A DNA stretch of 64,000 nucleotides from Meghimatium bilineatum (taxonomy: Eukaryota > Mollusca > Gastropoda > Stylommatophora > Philomycidae), in assembly GCA_034231615.1 (NCBI GenBank), contig CM067298.1, forward strand, positions 63,580,387-63,644,386, written 5' to 3'. Numbering within the stretch: the first letter of the stretch is position 1; each line of letters starts with the position of its first letter. The notes under the pieces were generated by a model. The model saw only the letters and a list, made by a program, of their open reading frames with translations, did no database searches and was not told the DNA's origin. Positions 47,709-60,425 of the stretch are shown here, one piece after another. A program made the position numbers and the translations under genes.

Positions 47709-48052
47709 CATGCTGATATCTGGTGTACACATGCTGATATCTGGTGTACACATGCTGATATCTGGTGTACACATGCTGATATCTGATGTACACATGATGA
47801 TATATGGTGTACACATGTTGATATCTGGTGTACACGTGCTGATATCTGGTGTACACATGCTGATTTCTTGTGTACACATGCTGATATCTGGTGTACACGT
47901 GCTGATATCTGATGTACACAAGCTGATATCTGGTGTACACATGCTGATATATGGTGTACACATGCTGATATCTGATGTACACATGATGATATATGGTGTA
48001 CACATGCTGATATCTGGTGTACACGTGCTGATATCTGGTGTACACATGTTAA
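47709..48052. repeat. 21-bp minisatellite, about 16 units
   Basis: The unit is ATGCTGATATCTGGTGTACAC with few substitutions. The 21-base period is a multiple of three, so most frames stay open on both strands and several long overlapping ORFs arise. None is likely to be a gene. The GGTGTACA core resembles that of the 22-bp arrays at 12.5 and 16.5 kb. Confidence 0.95.
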
Positions 48053-48059
48053 TGTCTGG

Positions 48060-48555
48060 TTACTCGACAGCATATCACAGCTCTGTTTCTCTTGTTAAGA
48101 CGTATCAGAGGTGAAGTGCTGAAAATAGGAGCGTCTTTAGTGTAAGGGATGCAACTAAACATATACAAATCTAACGTGTAAAAAAAATGGAAACGTTAAC
48201 TAATTTGTTATGATTTGTGATCTATAAGACATCTTTTGTGTGATCCGGGCAAACCCATAGGTTATTAGTGTCCCCAGAAAATTGTGAAGGTAATGCATAC
48301 TAATTCTTTATGTTGTTGGATGCTTAGATACACTCATCATTCCACCCTGTAGGTGTCTAGGTGTAAGCCTAGTAGTTCCACGTTTAGTATCAAATGCTCC
48401 GAATATCCTTCATGATTTTTCCTCAATCCCTATATCCTCATATAGGAAGCGCTCGTGAGGCAGTCTCAGAACAGTATTGTGCAATATCAACTCTAGTGAC
48501 GAATTGAATAATTATAAGGCAGGCCACAGTGGCCAATAGATGCGCTGAAATCGGC
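48060..48555. other. intronic DNA, unassigned
   Basis: Nothing recognised. Confidence 0.4.
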
Positions 48556-48560
48556 GGTTT

Positions 48561-48673
48561 ATTGTCTTTCCCCAGGTGGTCTGTCTTCCACTCTTGCCGT
48601 TAAGCGTCGGGGTGATTGGAGCTCGAGCTTTCGTTCTAAAGCCAGATGTGTGGCATCGGCTGTGTTATGACCG
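48561..48673 (-). mobile_element. LINE 3' terminus, GACAATA-tail family, minus strand
   Basis: The reverse complement starts CGGTCATAACACAGCCGATG and ends CCACCTGGGGAAAGACAAT. It follows 5884-5998 base by base with only scattered differences. It is just the last 113 bases of the element. Confidence 0.85.
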
Positions 48674-48674
48674 T

Positions 48675-50720
48675 TTAAAAGTAACCAAACAGGGAACATT
48701 AAATGGAAATATAAATGAAAAATCCAGCACTAGATTTATGAAGTTTGCTTTGATGCAATATCAATCAATATCAAATTGTCTGACAACTATTTGTGTTTTA
48801 TCCTATTGGATGGGTAAAACAAATACAACTTGTATAAAGTTGCACGTCAATGTTTACTGTGACTAAACATTCATAAATGTTTATGATCAAAATCACTACA
48901 GGAGTAAATAAAGCCATGTGTCTATTTATAAACACAGTTCACGGAATAATGTTGCTGATATGATGTGTAGATTAAATTCTTAGAATGTCTAAGAAAACAA
49001 TGTATGATGTGAACTGCAATGTCACGTAGACCAGTGGTTTTCAACTTTGCAATATTTGGAATCACAAAAAAGTTTCACAAAATTAAGCGAGGAAATTATT
49101 TGAGTTTAGGTGAACAAATACCCGTCCAGTTCTAGCACAGAAAAGTAGAGGTTTGAATAATATGTAGCACATACCATAGTAGTAATCATAGAAAGGCGTT
49201 GGCAATTTTTTTTTTTAGACTTAGGGATGTACATAACAGGCATGTAGTTTTATTTTTGTTGTTGTTTACCAATGTCTGTCTAAATTCCATGCACTCATTT
49301 TCAACATTCATTCACGAATTCATTGATCCTCCTTGGCTCTGCTTAATTCTATCAATAAATATTACCCTACCAAGAGCGCAAACCTCACAAAATAATGTTT
49401 GCAGAAAAAATACACATAAGCTACATGTATTTATTCTAATTTTTAAAAAGGCAGATTCACATATTTTAATTGACATAAACATTATTTGTTTTGTTGTCGC
49501 TAACTTTTGTCAAATCCCTTATATCAATATAGTCATTATATAGACATGTATAATCCCCTTATAACTCATGTCATGAATTGTCAAACTCTTAAGGATCCAT
49601 AATTGTTGACATTATTTATAGACATCAATGATGGCTATGAACCGGCGTCAATGTACTCGCAGATTTGGAAAATTAAACATTCTTATGATTTCTGTGGTTT
49701 GCTAGTTAAAACACATTTTTGTGGTGCACTTCAGTTGTTCAGTTTTATTACTACCAAAGTTCTTATAATCTGAATGTAGATGTACTATCAAAACGGTGCC
49801 TACACCAAGAAGGCGTTCACGAAGCAGTTTCATCACGTCGCCCGTATCTATTGTCATCTCCTAGACTGTTGATACCTTACCACGTGCTTCAGTGTGTTCT
49901 GGGCAGTAGACGTATGTGATACCTCTATGATTTGATGTACTATTTAAATATGTCAACAACTAATAGTGTGCACTTTTTTTCGATCTTCCGAATCATGGAA
50001 TATGGGTCTTATACGGGACCGGATTAGACTTGATAAGTTCTTAAGCTATTTGAGATATGTGGTCCTTTATAAGTCCAGATTATATGTCAGTGCCACATAT
50101 GATTTTCGAATACCTAGTGGGGGCCCTAAGCTATAACTTGTGTACTTTATAGTGCAATCCAACACTGGTCTTATACAATAACGTATTTAGTGAATATTGT
50201 CTCAGAGAGCCATTTCTGTACTACATCAACATAATCCACTTTCTTTCCAAGTTTCTTTGTTAAATATCTGTATTATACTTCTCGGGGAGGGGCGTGGATG
50301 CACAGAAGAGAATATTTCCCGAAATGGGGTCGCTACCGAATATAAATGTTAAACAGCACTGATGTGCAAGAACGCACGATGTGTATACGGTGATAAACCC
50401 TCTATTTTAATGTGCCTTTTTCTATAAATATACGAACAATACTGCAAGAAAGAATAAAAGGGGCACAGTTAAAGAGTTAATGAAGGACGTAGAAATGGAC
50501 AACAGAAGACCAACATGTACGTACCATAATACTATTGATTTAGTCTATGTCGACTGTTACTTTCGTTATAATAGACTTGAGTTCAGTGTCACTGTGGTAG
50601 GCCACTCCGATTATTGATATTATTTGCATTGGTCATTTAATTATATTCGCGCAATTTGCGCAAGCTAATCAAACAGCGCATGAAGGTCGGTTCTAACAAA
50701 GGTCACAATATCGACTCACA
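48675..50720. other. intronic DNA with a possible hAT end
   Basis: Mostly unassigned. CAGTGGTTTTCAACTTTG at 49032 resembles the CAGTGGTTCTCAACC terminus of many hAT elements, but no matching second end was found. Confidence 0.35.
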
Positions 50721-50724
50721 CTCA

Positions 50725-50772
50725 CTACTTTGTTCAAAATGTCATTATCTACTTTGTTCAAAATGTCATTAT
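50725..50772. repeat. 24-bp perfect tandem duplication before the last GPCR exon
   Basis: The 24-bp unit starting CTACTTTGTTCAAAATG occurs twice back to back without mismatch, 39 bases upstream of the exon 6 acceptor. It lies just outside the likely branch-point region. Confidence 0.9.
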
Positions 50773-50811
50773 TAGTATCACTAACTTTATATTAATCGTT
50801 ATCCTCCTCAG

Positions 50812-50973
50812 GCTGTAACAAGCATCAACTACGCCTCCAACTTTTTCGTCTATATCCTCTCAGGTAGAAAGTTCCGCATAGAACTACGACGTATTTTCAC
50901 ACATGACAGAGCTAGCAGTTTCACTGGGGGTAGCACTAGAACGAGGGAGGAAATTCTAATGATCTCATACTGA
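50812..50973 (+). CDS. GPCR gene, last coding exon (TM7 and C-tail)
   Basis: The acceptor is ATCCTCCTCAG/GCT, preceded by a branch-point-like CACTAAC at 50779-50785. The TGA stop is at 50971-50973. Residues 280-332 complete TM7 (AVTSINYASNFFVYILSGRK). N289-F-F-V-Y293 sits where NPxxY normally lies, with the Pro replaced by Phe. Helix 8 follows (KFRIELRRIF), then a short Ser/Thr-rich tail without a palmitoylation Cys. Joined in phase to exon 5 the TM7 sequence is continuous, so no exon is needed in the 17.3-kb intron between them. The full product is 332 residues, short but within the class A range. Confidence 0.85.
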   Translation, partial: AVTSINYASNFFVYILSGRKFRIELRRIFTHDRASSFTGGSTRTREEILMISY

Positions 50974-51144
50974 AGAATTTCATCTGATCAACTTCCTTAC
51001 ATAATGCAGCATATGCTTTCGTGAATTATGACCTGTACATCATTTGAACGAGCTGATGGTCGTGTGACAGTTCCTTCACTTGTGAAGCGAGTGGAGTTAA
51101 AATGAACACTCGATACTGTAGGGTGATGAGAGTGATATAACCAA

Positions 51145-51150
51145 AATAAA
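51145..51150 (+). promoter_or_regulatory. candidate poly(A) signal of the GPCR gene
   Basis: An AATAAA hexamer lies 172 bases after the GPCR stop codon. It is the first canonical signal I noticed downstream. The hexamer is common in A+T-rich DNA, so this is only a candidate. Confidence 0.4.
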
Positions 51151-52785
51151 GTATTTGCCCCACACTCTTCTTGCCTACGCCAGGCGGTACAAATTTACTT
51201 TCAATTCGAGATGTGTATATCTCTGATATTTGTTTTGATTGGGAAGTATTTTCATACCTTATGAAAGTCCCAGATTATTTTTTACTACAATGTTATTGTG
51301 GATGCAAAGCCGTGAACTAGACAGTTTCATTCTCAAGTGAACTACGGAATAATGTTCCTGTAATCTCCAGCCATGCTGCAGCTGAACGTTGATTATCGTC
51401 CATGCCCAGTTATGAAGCTTCAGAAGAATTCATTATTCAGAAGTTCAATAGTTGTGTAAGGAACCTCGCTGGTTTTCTACTTAGACACTCATTGCAGACG
51501 AAAACGTAACTTTCCTTAGTAGTTTCCATGTGGGAACTATTTTTAAGTGTTGTCTCCCTTCGGCAACTATTCTTAGTTCTGTTTTCCTTTACAATACACA
51601 GTGGAAAAGTATAAATATACTATATTACAAAAGTTTCGTTCATCTGCATACGATAAATCAATTGGTCTTTCCTTCTAATTTGGGTTATACAGTTTATTCA
51701 AAGAAAAAAATGTGTTCCATGGGATTAGAGCAGTGGTTTTAATCCTTTGAATCCGCGAGCTTGGTTTTTTGGGAAACGATTTTCAGTGAAGCGCAAAAAA
51801 ATATTGTTTAGTTCTCTTCACTCTTTTAATATAATATTTTGTCTATAAAGATGATGTGCTGTGATGCCACACAGAGATCCGCACTAAACACTTATAATAT
51901 ATTATGTAGATGTTCACCAATGTAAATGAGAGCACATTGACTTTGTTCACACCAGGTTTAAAATTGATTAGTTTGTTTCAATATTTACTTTTCTGTTACC
52001 ATCCAATATTTAACATTTATTAGTGTGTTCAAATATTTACACAAACTTACAAACAGCACATAAGAATGTCATCTCCACTCTTCCACCCCTAACACCACAA
52101 GGTAAACAAGGGTCACAACGTATAGATAGATAGATAGATAGAAATATATACTTTTACAAAGCCCCTCCAATTTCACTGAGTAAGATGTTTTACCAAATTA
52201 ATCCTAATTGAATCAGTTTCCTTTAATTCCACTCATTACTCAAATATTGTAAATGCAAACTACACATCGGTTAATAATCACAATACATTTACTGAATTGT
52301 TAGTATGACCTATAGAAATACCGAGTAATGGTAATACCTAAATAAAAATATTTTCCGAAATGGAACATTAACATAGGTGGGATCAATCTGTGAAACGTTA
52401 TCATGTTCAGTTATTTGATTACAGTGATATTAGCAGATGGAATATGTATTAGATAGACTAAATTTGGGTGTATAAGATGAAACGTTATAGTTTCACAAGA
52501 TGAAGTACGTTCTATACAATATATCGTTTTGAGGATGATAAAAGAAGAATTGTGAAATTAAATTAATTCAATCATGATGTAAGGATTAAATCATAAAGTT
52601 GAACAGCAATACGTGTTGTTGTACCAGCAGAGATGTAAGACATATTATGTGCAATAGAAAAATGTGAATGTATATGCGAATTCGAGTGATATGGTGTCAT
52701 GTGGAATCAGATCTGGTTTATGGATGTTAAGCATGAATGATAAATAAAACAAAAATAAGGTAAACAGGGGGCTACTGAGCTGTGG
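51151..52785. other. unassigned DNA downstream of the GPCR gene
   Basis: CAGTGGTTTTAATCCTTTGA at 51731 is a possible degenerate hAT terminus. A GATA run lies at 52122-52142. Otherwise nothing recognised. Confidence 0.4.
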
Positions 52786-52849
52786 ATTTTTTTATAAGAA
52801 TGCTAGAAATACTATGAGCAGCTAAGAGAACAAATGCAAAGATTCTCAG

Positions 52850-53118
52850 AGATACTGGAGTAAGACTATAAGTCATAGGAATCAAATGAGAGAAAAACTA
52901 GACCGTGAAGATCTGTAGGTATGTAATGATAAGAACATGTTTTCGAGAGTTAGTAAGCGTCTGAACGATTGTCTTCAGAAGAAAACATCAACATATGGTG
53001 TTAGAATATGACTACGACATAGTTCAACTGAACATATTAACAGCACAACAGCAAGAGATTTGTGGAGAAACATGATCGCCTACACCAATCGTCATGTCAC
53101 TTGATTGATTGATTGGTT
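52850..53118 (+). mobile_element. LINE 3' end, tail-to-tail pair (+ copy)
   Basis: Ends LRHSSTEHINSTTARDLWRN, then MIAYTNRHVT and a stop, followed by TTGATTGATTGATTGG. The RDLWRNMIAY block matches RxLWRSMIAY on the minus strand near 53680. Upstream text is badly broken. Confidence 0.65.
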
Positions 53119-53629
53119 AATTGTTTGAGTAGAAATATGGTTTGGTAGAATAATAATTCATATAAAAAATTGAGGGATAAAAACGTCAAGAATAATATCT
53201 TGAAAGAATATAACTCTACACAAAACAGCATACTGATATCATTAGAAGGCAGACCACATTTTCTGACACATAAAATAGACAAAAACTATGAAGCATAGTT
53301 TATGAAGAAATATATGCAAGCGCACGGATGGTAATTACAGCCAAAAATGAAGATGCGGATCAGCTCACAACGCAACGTGCACTATATGCATACGGCATTG
53401 ACTATTCGAGTAAGCTGGTTATTGGTAGGTTTGCATTCCTATAGTCCTCCAGTTCGTTATCTAATGTAGCTATCAACATTTTTGTATCACCACTTGTCTG
53501 GGATACACAAGTCGCACATACGTCATCGGCGACTTTTCATCAAGCTTTGGACTACCACATTGCACTTCACTGCGGAAGGTTAAGACGACTTGCTCCATGA
53601 ATTTCATTGGTCACTTTCTGTACACTCTA

Positions 53630-54450
53630 TGTAGCTCAATAAATCAAGTTCCCTGTCGCGTAAAGTAGGCGATCATGCTTCTCCACAACTACCTGCCTCT
53701 TGTGTTGTTAAAATGTTCAGGTGGTGTCTTCTTTTTGTGTCACAGTGACAACCCATCCAGAAATGTATCTCTTAGTCTCCCTCTGGCTCGTCTCCGCTTG
53801 ATCTTTGCGGTGGTTACTAAATGTTCAAGTTTTACTTTTCTCATCACATGTCCTAAAAATATTCACTGTCTCCTTGTTGGTTTTGCTGCAATTTGTCATT
53901 CTTCTACAGCATCTCTGAGAACTTCTACATTAATTTTCTTGGCTGTCCATGGGATTTTAATCATTCTTCTTAAACACCACAGCTCAGTTGCCTCCAGCTT
54001 ATCTTGGGCACTTTTGTTTACTGTCCATGCTTCGCGTACATATAGAAAGATTCACTCAATATAACATCTTAGCACTCTAACACGTGTAGGGCATTGATAT
54101 TACTCTATTGCATGGAATGTTTCTCATTTTTTGAAATGTTTTTTTGCGGTCTGTGCTATTCTGCTCTTCTTCTCACTGGAACATTGACCATCAGATGTTA
54201 ACATGGAGCCAATATATTTGACTTTATCCGCTTCATTTAATTTGTATCATTGATACATCATTTTGGCGGTGTGTATTTCATTAAAACAATCACTAGTTCT
54301 ATTTTCCTCTTGTTTGATTGATGCCTTTATTTGTACTTTCTTGTACTACCATGTCTAACAAGGTTTGAAGTTCTTATTCACTCGTTACAATCAAAACTAT
54401 CGTCAGCATATCTCAGACTATTCAGATTCAAACCTCCAAGTGCTTTTGTT
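53630..54450 (-). mobile_element. LINE ORF2 fragment, tail-to-tail pair (- copy)
   Basis: Minus-strand blocks in order: GGLNLNSLRYADDSFDCN (RT motif C); EAWTVNKSAQDKLEATELWC; LRRMIKIPWTAKKINVEVLR; IFLGHVMRKVKLEHLVTT; KIKRRRARGRLR; LWRSMIAYFTRQGT. These make up the RT palm end through the C-terminus. Several stops, and 5' truncated close to motif C. Confidence 0.8.
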
Positions 54451-54452
54451 TT

Positions 54453-54582
54453 GTGTAGCGTGTTTTGTCCTGTCTTAACTTGTCCTATCCATTTGTGCAG
54501 CGTGTTTTGTCCTGTCTTAACTTGTCCTATCCATTTGTCTAGCGTGTTTTGTTTTAACTTGTCCTATCCATTTGTGTAGCTA
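54453..54582. repeat. about 45-bp tandem repeat, 3 units
   Basis: Units contain TAGCGTGTTTTGTCCTGTC and TTAACTTGTCCTATCCATTT. The third is shortened by loss of GTCCTGTC. It abuts the 5' end of the minus-strand LINE. Confidence 0.9.
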
Positions 54583-54599
54583 ACTATAGAAAATCACGA

Positions 54600-56240
54600 A
54601 GAAAATATAATTATCTTATCGCAGTGACATTGTGTGGGTAGACTCTATCCATGTTAATTGACGAAAGACCATGCTTCAACTAGTGATCACAGGAAATATA
54701 TTTGAACTAAATATTACAACGAGTGTGTGCTTGATGTGAGGAATATTAGCCACCTCATAATAAGTTTGTGACATTCTCATTTCTGACTCTTTACATTGAG
54801 TTTTTTGGCGTTTCTTCCACAAGCTAATTTTAACACTGGTATTCTCTTCTCAAACAAGTAGATCTATAAATCCTTTAGTACGCATACGCAAGTCCTACTT
54901 TTACGTACCCTACGTTCGTTGTTGTAATAGTCCGTGTCTTGATTGGTCCGTTCTCAGTGATTAGTATACAGGTTGAAAGCCTTTACAAGATCACTTTTTT
55001 TTTCGGGGGGATGTAGTTGGTCAAGTACGGAAAACCTGTTTACATGAGTTCTTTACTTAAGAAAATCTGTTTACTTAAAAATGACTAGAAACTTGACGGA
55101 AAAGATAACATGCTTATTACAGCTGATAGGTATATAATATGAATCTACAGAAAGTGATAAGTCGAAATTTAATATGTTGACAGTTTTTATAGTTCATGTC
55201 AATTTTTAGCAGTAGTTTCTTCAGTTACTTTAGAGCAGGGGTGACCAACATTTTTTTTAATATCAGGAAACATACGATTGATTGATGTGTAAGATGAGGG
55301 CAATTAGGCACTGTAAATAATAAAAACAATATTAATAATAATATTAGTAATATATCTCAGTGGTTTAATGGTTCAAGAGATCTCATTTCAATACAGAGTG
55401 GTCACGTTTTCTTTACAAGGACATTTTGTAAGAGCTTTCTGTGAATATAAAGTAATATGAAAGAATATTTGTGTTCAGATTATTTCACTCAGTAGTCATA
55501 TCAACGTTCTATTGAGAGGAATGGGATGTTTCTGGGAAAAACCTGACTACAATAAGTATATCATGTACTCAAGTTGAACCCATGTTAAAACAACAATGAC
55601 AGCGACGACTACACTGAAAGAAAAATCAAGATCTGTAATAATAATTATTGTAATAAGTTTCTGAGTGATAATAAGTCGCAATGGAGTATAAACCCCACCG
55701 CAAGACGTTGTGCATCCAGGTTGTGCAGAAAGTAATTTACAACAAAATGAAACGACTGACAGCCTGTATACTGTCTACAAAATCGCAATATGCAGAAAAT
55801 GCCGAGTTGACAGCAACGTCCTGATTAGAGAATATGCTAGAAACTTTTCTAGGACATACTCTCTGGAAGGATTCAACGTTGAGGAATATGTATCGCTAGG
55901 TATTTATCTGCTTATGATACACGGTACCATTCTTCATGGCAGATGGCTTCATTGACAATCCAAAAATCTCAGTTAGTAAGGATTGTGATCGTAGTTTGAG
56001 GTGCTGCATGTCGTACTGTTTTGCACTTTTCTTGAAAGGTTGCAGGAATTTCGTGCCTACATTTGAACAATAATTGAAAAACAATGTCTTATGGAGATAT
56101 TCTTCAATCGTTGTGATTTATTATGTTATACGATGGCTGTGTATATCAATATAATATATGTGAAACGTAACATTATGAAATATGATTATGTGTATGCCAT
56201 GATGTGTAATAAATAATGAAATGTATGTATGCATAATGAC
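54600..56240. other. unassigned DNA with short repeat matches
   Basis: 55018-55045 (GTCAAGTACGGAAAACCTG) matches the inverted repeat near 1497. CAGGGGTGACCAACATTTTT at 55235 is a possible hAT terminus. ORFs at 55710-56084 lie on both strands without a recognised domain. Confidence 0.4.
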
Positions 56241-56249
56241 ACACATGAA

Positions 56250-56720
56250 GAAGTATTACACTAGGAAATGTGTTATATTTGGCGATATTTTACACTAGAA
56301 AAATGTTTTTATGTGTGGATATATTATACACACAAATATTTTGTATGTGTGATGTTGTAAACTCGGACATATAGTGCATGTTAGAATATATTACACACGG
56401 GAGTTGTGTTGCAGGTGAGGTGTACTACATTCGAAAAACATCTTGCATTTGAGGATATACTTCACACAGGAGTTGGGGTGTTGTAAGTGGTGATATACTA
56501 CATACATGGTGTGGGGTGTACTACACACGGGTGAGGTGTTGGTGTATATGAGGTGGTATACACTAGAAAATATGGTGTATGTGGCGAAATACTACACGTG
56601 GTTGAGATGTTGGTGTATATGAGGTGTTATACACTAGAAAATATGGTGTATGTGACCAAATACTACACACGGGTGATGTATTGTATGTAATGATATATTT
56701 ATTACATACCAAAATTAATT
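56250..56720. repeat. degenerate minisatellite, about 75-bp dimeric unit
   Basis: Best units: ACACTAGAAAATATGGTGTA then CGGGTGAGGTGTTGGTGTAT, with related monomers upstream (TACTACACACGGGTGAGGTG). Confidence 0.75.
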
Positions 56721-56774
56721 TCACATTGAATATATTACGCTTACGAAAATGTGGTGAATATAATAACTCATCCA

Positions 56775-56945
56775 TCCATAAATATATTAATTCTCCCGGT
56801 GCTTTTTAATATGTATCTTGAAATATATAATGAAGGAGGCATAACCAATTCTCCTGACATCAGTAGATATTGACGACAGACTACTTTGTAATTTGCGTTA
56901 TGTTGGTGATATCGATCTCTTGGCTGGAATCGAGTCTCACTTTAA
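56775..56945 (+). mobile_element. LINE reverse transcriptase fragment (motifs B to C)
   Basis: VLFNMYLEIYNEGGITN and, a frame later, LLCNLRYVGDIDLLAGIESH, where the motif C YADD is YVGD. The NLRYADDIDLLAG pattern is typical of the zinc-finger LINE group whose C-terminus appears at 58520. The two may be parts of one copy separated by the insertion at 57002-57742. Confidence 0.6.
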
Positions 56946-57001
56946 TCCAGGGACTCACCTCAATGTTGGAAAACGTTATTAAGAACTCTTTGCTTCAGAG
57001 A

Positions 57002-57742
57002 ATACAGCAAGGCCTTTGACAGAGTTCAACATGAAAAATTAATCAAATGACTTAAGGAAAAGGCATAGATGGAAATGTCACCCAACTGATTAGAAATATA
57101 TATTGGGTACAGACTGTATCAATAATGTGTGAGAACAGCTGCTCATCATACATAGAAATACGAAGAGGGGTAAGACAAAGACGTATTTTGTCACCAAGTC
57201 TATTTAATATCTACACAGATAACATCGTTAAACATAAACAAGGAATGCCATGACTCAAGATCAGTGGGAAAATAATAAATGACATGAGATATACAGAAGA
57301 CACTGCTATTTTCGCAGAAGGTGAACGTGAACTACAAAGACTAATAGATCAACATGATAAATCAAGTTAAGAATATGGACATGGTATAAACATTCAAGAA
57401 ACAAAAACCGTGATAATCAGCAAAGTCACAGAAGAACAGGAGCTATACATAAAACGGCATTGAGAGTAACTAAAACAAATAGAACATTATCAATATCTTG
57501 GACACATCATCACAAATTATGGCAGATGTGAAACCGAAGTTTAAAGGAGAATATGAATGGTTACAAGTAATTTCAATGACATGCGGAAAATATTAACATC
57601 TAAACATATTGCAAACAAACTAAAATTGAGAATTATATAATGCTACATCTATTATATATTAATGTATAACCCAGAAACATGGAAAATAGACAAACAATTA
57701 GAAAACAGATTTGATGCCTTTGAGATGTTGATATGTACATGA
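57002..57742 (+). mobile_element. LINE ORF2 fragment, TGATGATG-tail family
   Basis: Reads YSKAFDRVQHEKLIK, RNIYWVQTVSIMCENSCSS, IEIRRGVRQRRILSPSLFNI, MRYTEDTAIFAEGERELQRL (motif C YTED instead of YADD), HYQYLGHIITNYGRCETEV. It is clearly collinear with 29700-30430. Both ends are truncated and there are several stops. Confidence 0.85.
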
Positions 57743-57744
57743 AA

Positions 57745-58515
57745 AGCACACAAACAAATGTGTTCTACGCCATGACAATATGACGCTATATTGTTTCCCA
57801 GTGTAATTTGTGTTACTGTTTTCAAAGTTTGTGTTATTATCATAGCCGCTGGATAACATCAAGTGTGCTTTCTAGAACAGACTAGTTGTGGTTGTCAAAT
57901 GCATATAACTATTCAATTATAAAAGGTTGATTCCATATAATAATTTTGATGTTTATTTGATGAGCTAATTTACTTCAGTATCGATAACACATTGAATCGC
58001 TCGCTGTGTAGCTACAGTAGGCCCGATGTGTGCATGAACACAGCAACAGTGGACTGTCTGAGGCGTGTTCTAGCTCCACGCCCGGCTGACAACCTGTTAC
58101 GCAGTCATAAATAGCAGATGGTATCCTGAGACTGTCAAAAAGCATGCCGATCTTGTCAAACCATCTACACGTGAAGTCTGATATTCGGCGAATTTACGCG
58201 TATGAGTCTACGATAGTTTATCGGCCCACCTGGCAATGTAGGCGAACTCCAGCAACGCTGTGTGGATCGCATCGGGAATGGTGAGACACGTAGAAAACCA
58301 TGGTCATCACTGCATCGTACTTCACTTCCAGTCGTCTCGATTTGTCTTGGCACTGGTTTCAAATGAGGTCTGACAAGAGATTGAGGTCGACGCTTTTCGC
58401 TACACCACCTCACTTTAATCAAAATGGCCAGTGCAAATCATTTTCACATTCACGATGATAAAACATTCAACACATGACGATGATAAAATGCTTTCCAAAT
58501 GACTCTAGGAGCATG
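57745..58515. other. unassigned, possible old transposon at 58040-58420
   Basis: 58040-58420 is richer in G+C than the flanks, and the minus-strand 85-codon ORF there has RRPQSLVRPHLKPVPRQIET. This suggests, but does not establish, a Tc1-like transposase. Confidence 0.3.
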
Positions 58516-58519
58516 GAAT

Positions 58520-60095
<1,576 letters not shown>

Positions 60096-60100
60096 ACCAA

Positions 60101-60170
60101 ACTGTAAGCCTTGTCGTAATAGTTTTTGTATTCCGGACTACACCCTGCAAATCATCAGGGGTATGAGAAC
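60101..60170. repeat. interspersed repeat R1, partial copy
   Basis: AACTGTAAGCCTTGTCGTAA and TTCCGGACTACACCCTGCAAAT, related to the end of the 35-kb copy. Confidence 0.4.
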
Positions 60171-60342
60171 AGACCTTGACGAAGTAGACGATCTTATTTT
60201 GTGTTCATTTGCATACATCTACAGATTTGCAGATTTTTTTTTCAGAAACAATGCATTGTGTCATGATTTACAACTTATAAAAAATATATGTGCATTTCGG
60301 CCTGACATATCCGGCTGCATAACCTATGTATCACGTTGATAC

Positions 60343-60425
60343 TATATTGGATGGAACAGCCAGCACCTTCCACCATTTCCTTAATTGCTTCTTACGACTT
60401 ACACTGAAGCTAAAACTGTTGCTAT
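60343..60425. repeat. interspersed repeat R4, copy 2
   Basis: GGATGGAACAGCCAGCACC and CTTCTTACGACTTACA, matching 12285-12400. An R2 core lies 250 bases further on (60665-60710). Confidence 0.55.

Noticed and set aside
47592-48114. Long ORFs on both strands around 47.6-48.1 kb
   Set aside because: They result from a 21-bp repeat, have no start context or splice signals, and encode only the 7-residue repeat.
49720-49920. Degenerate RNase H-like text on the minus strand (ITYVYCPEHTEARG)
   Set aside because: It resembles FIFAPGHAGVRG, but no other RNase H motif or family tail accompanies it.
58040-58420. Possible Tc1-like transposase on the minus strand
   Set aside because: Composition and a few residues are suggestive, but no catalytic motif or terminal repeats could be recognised.
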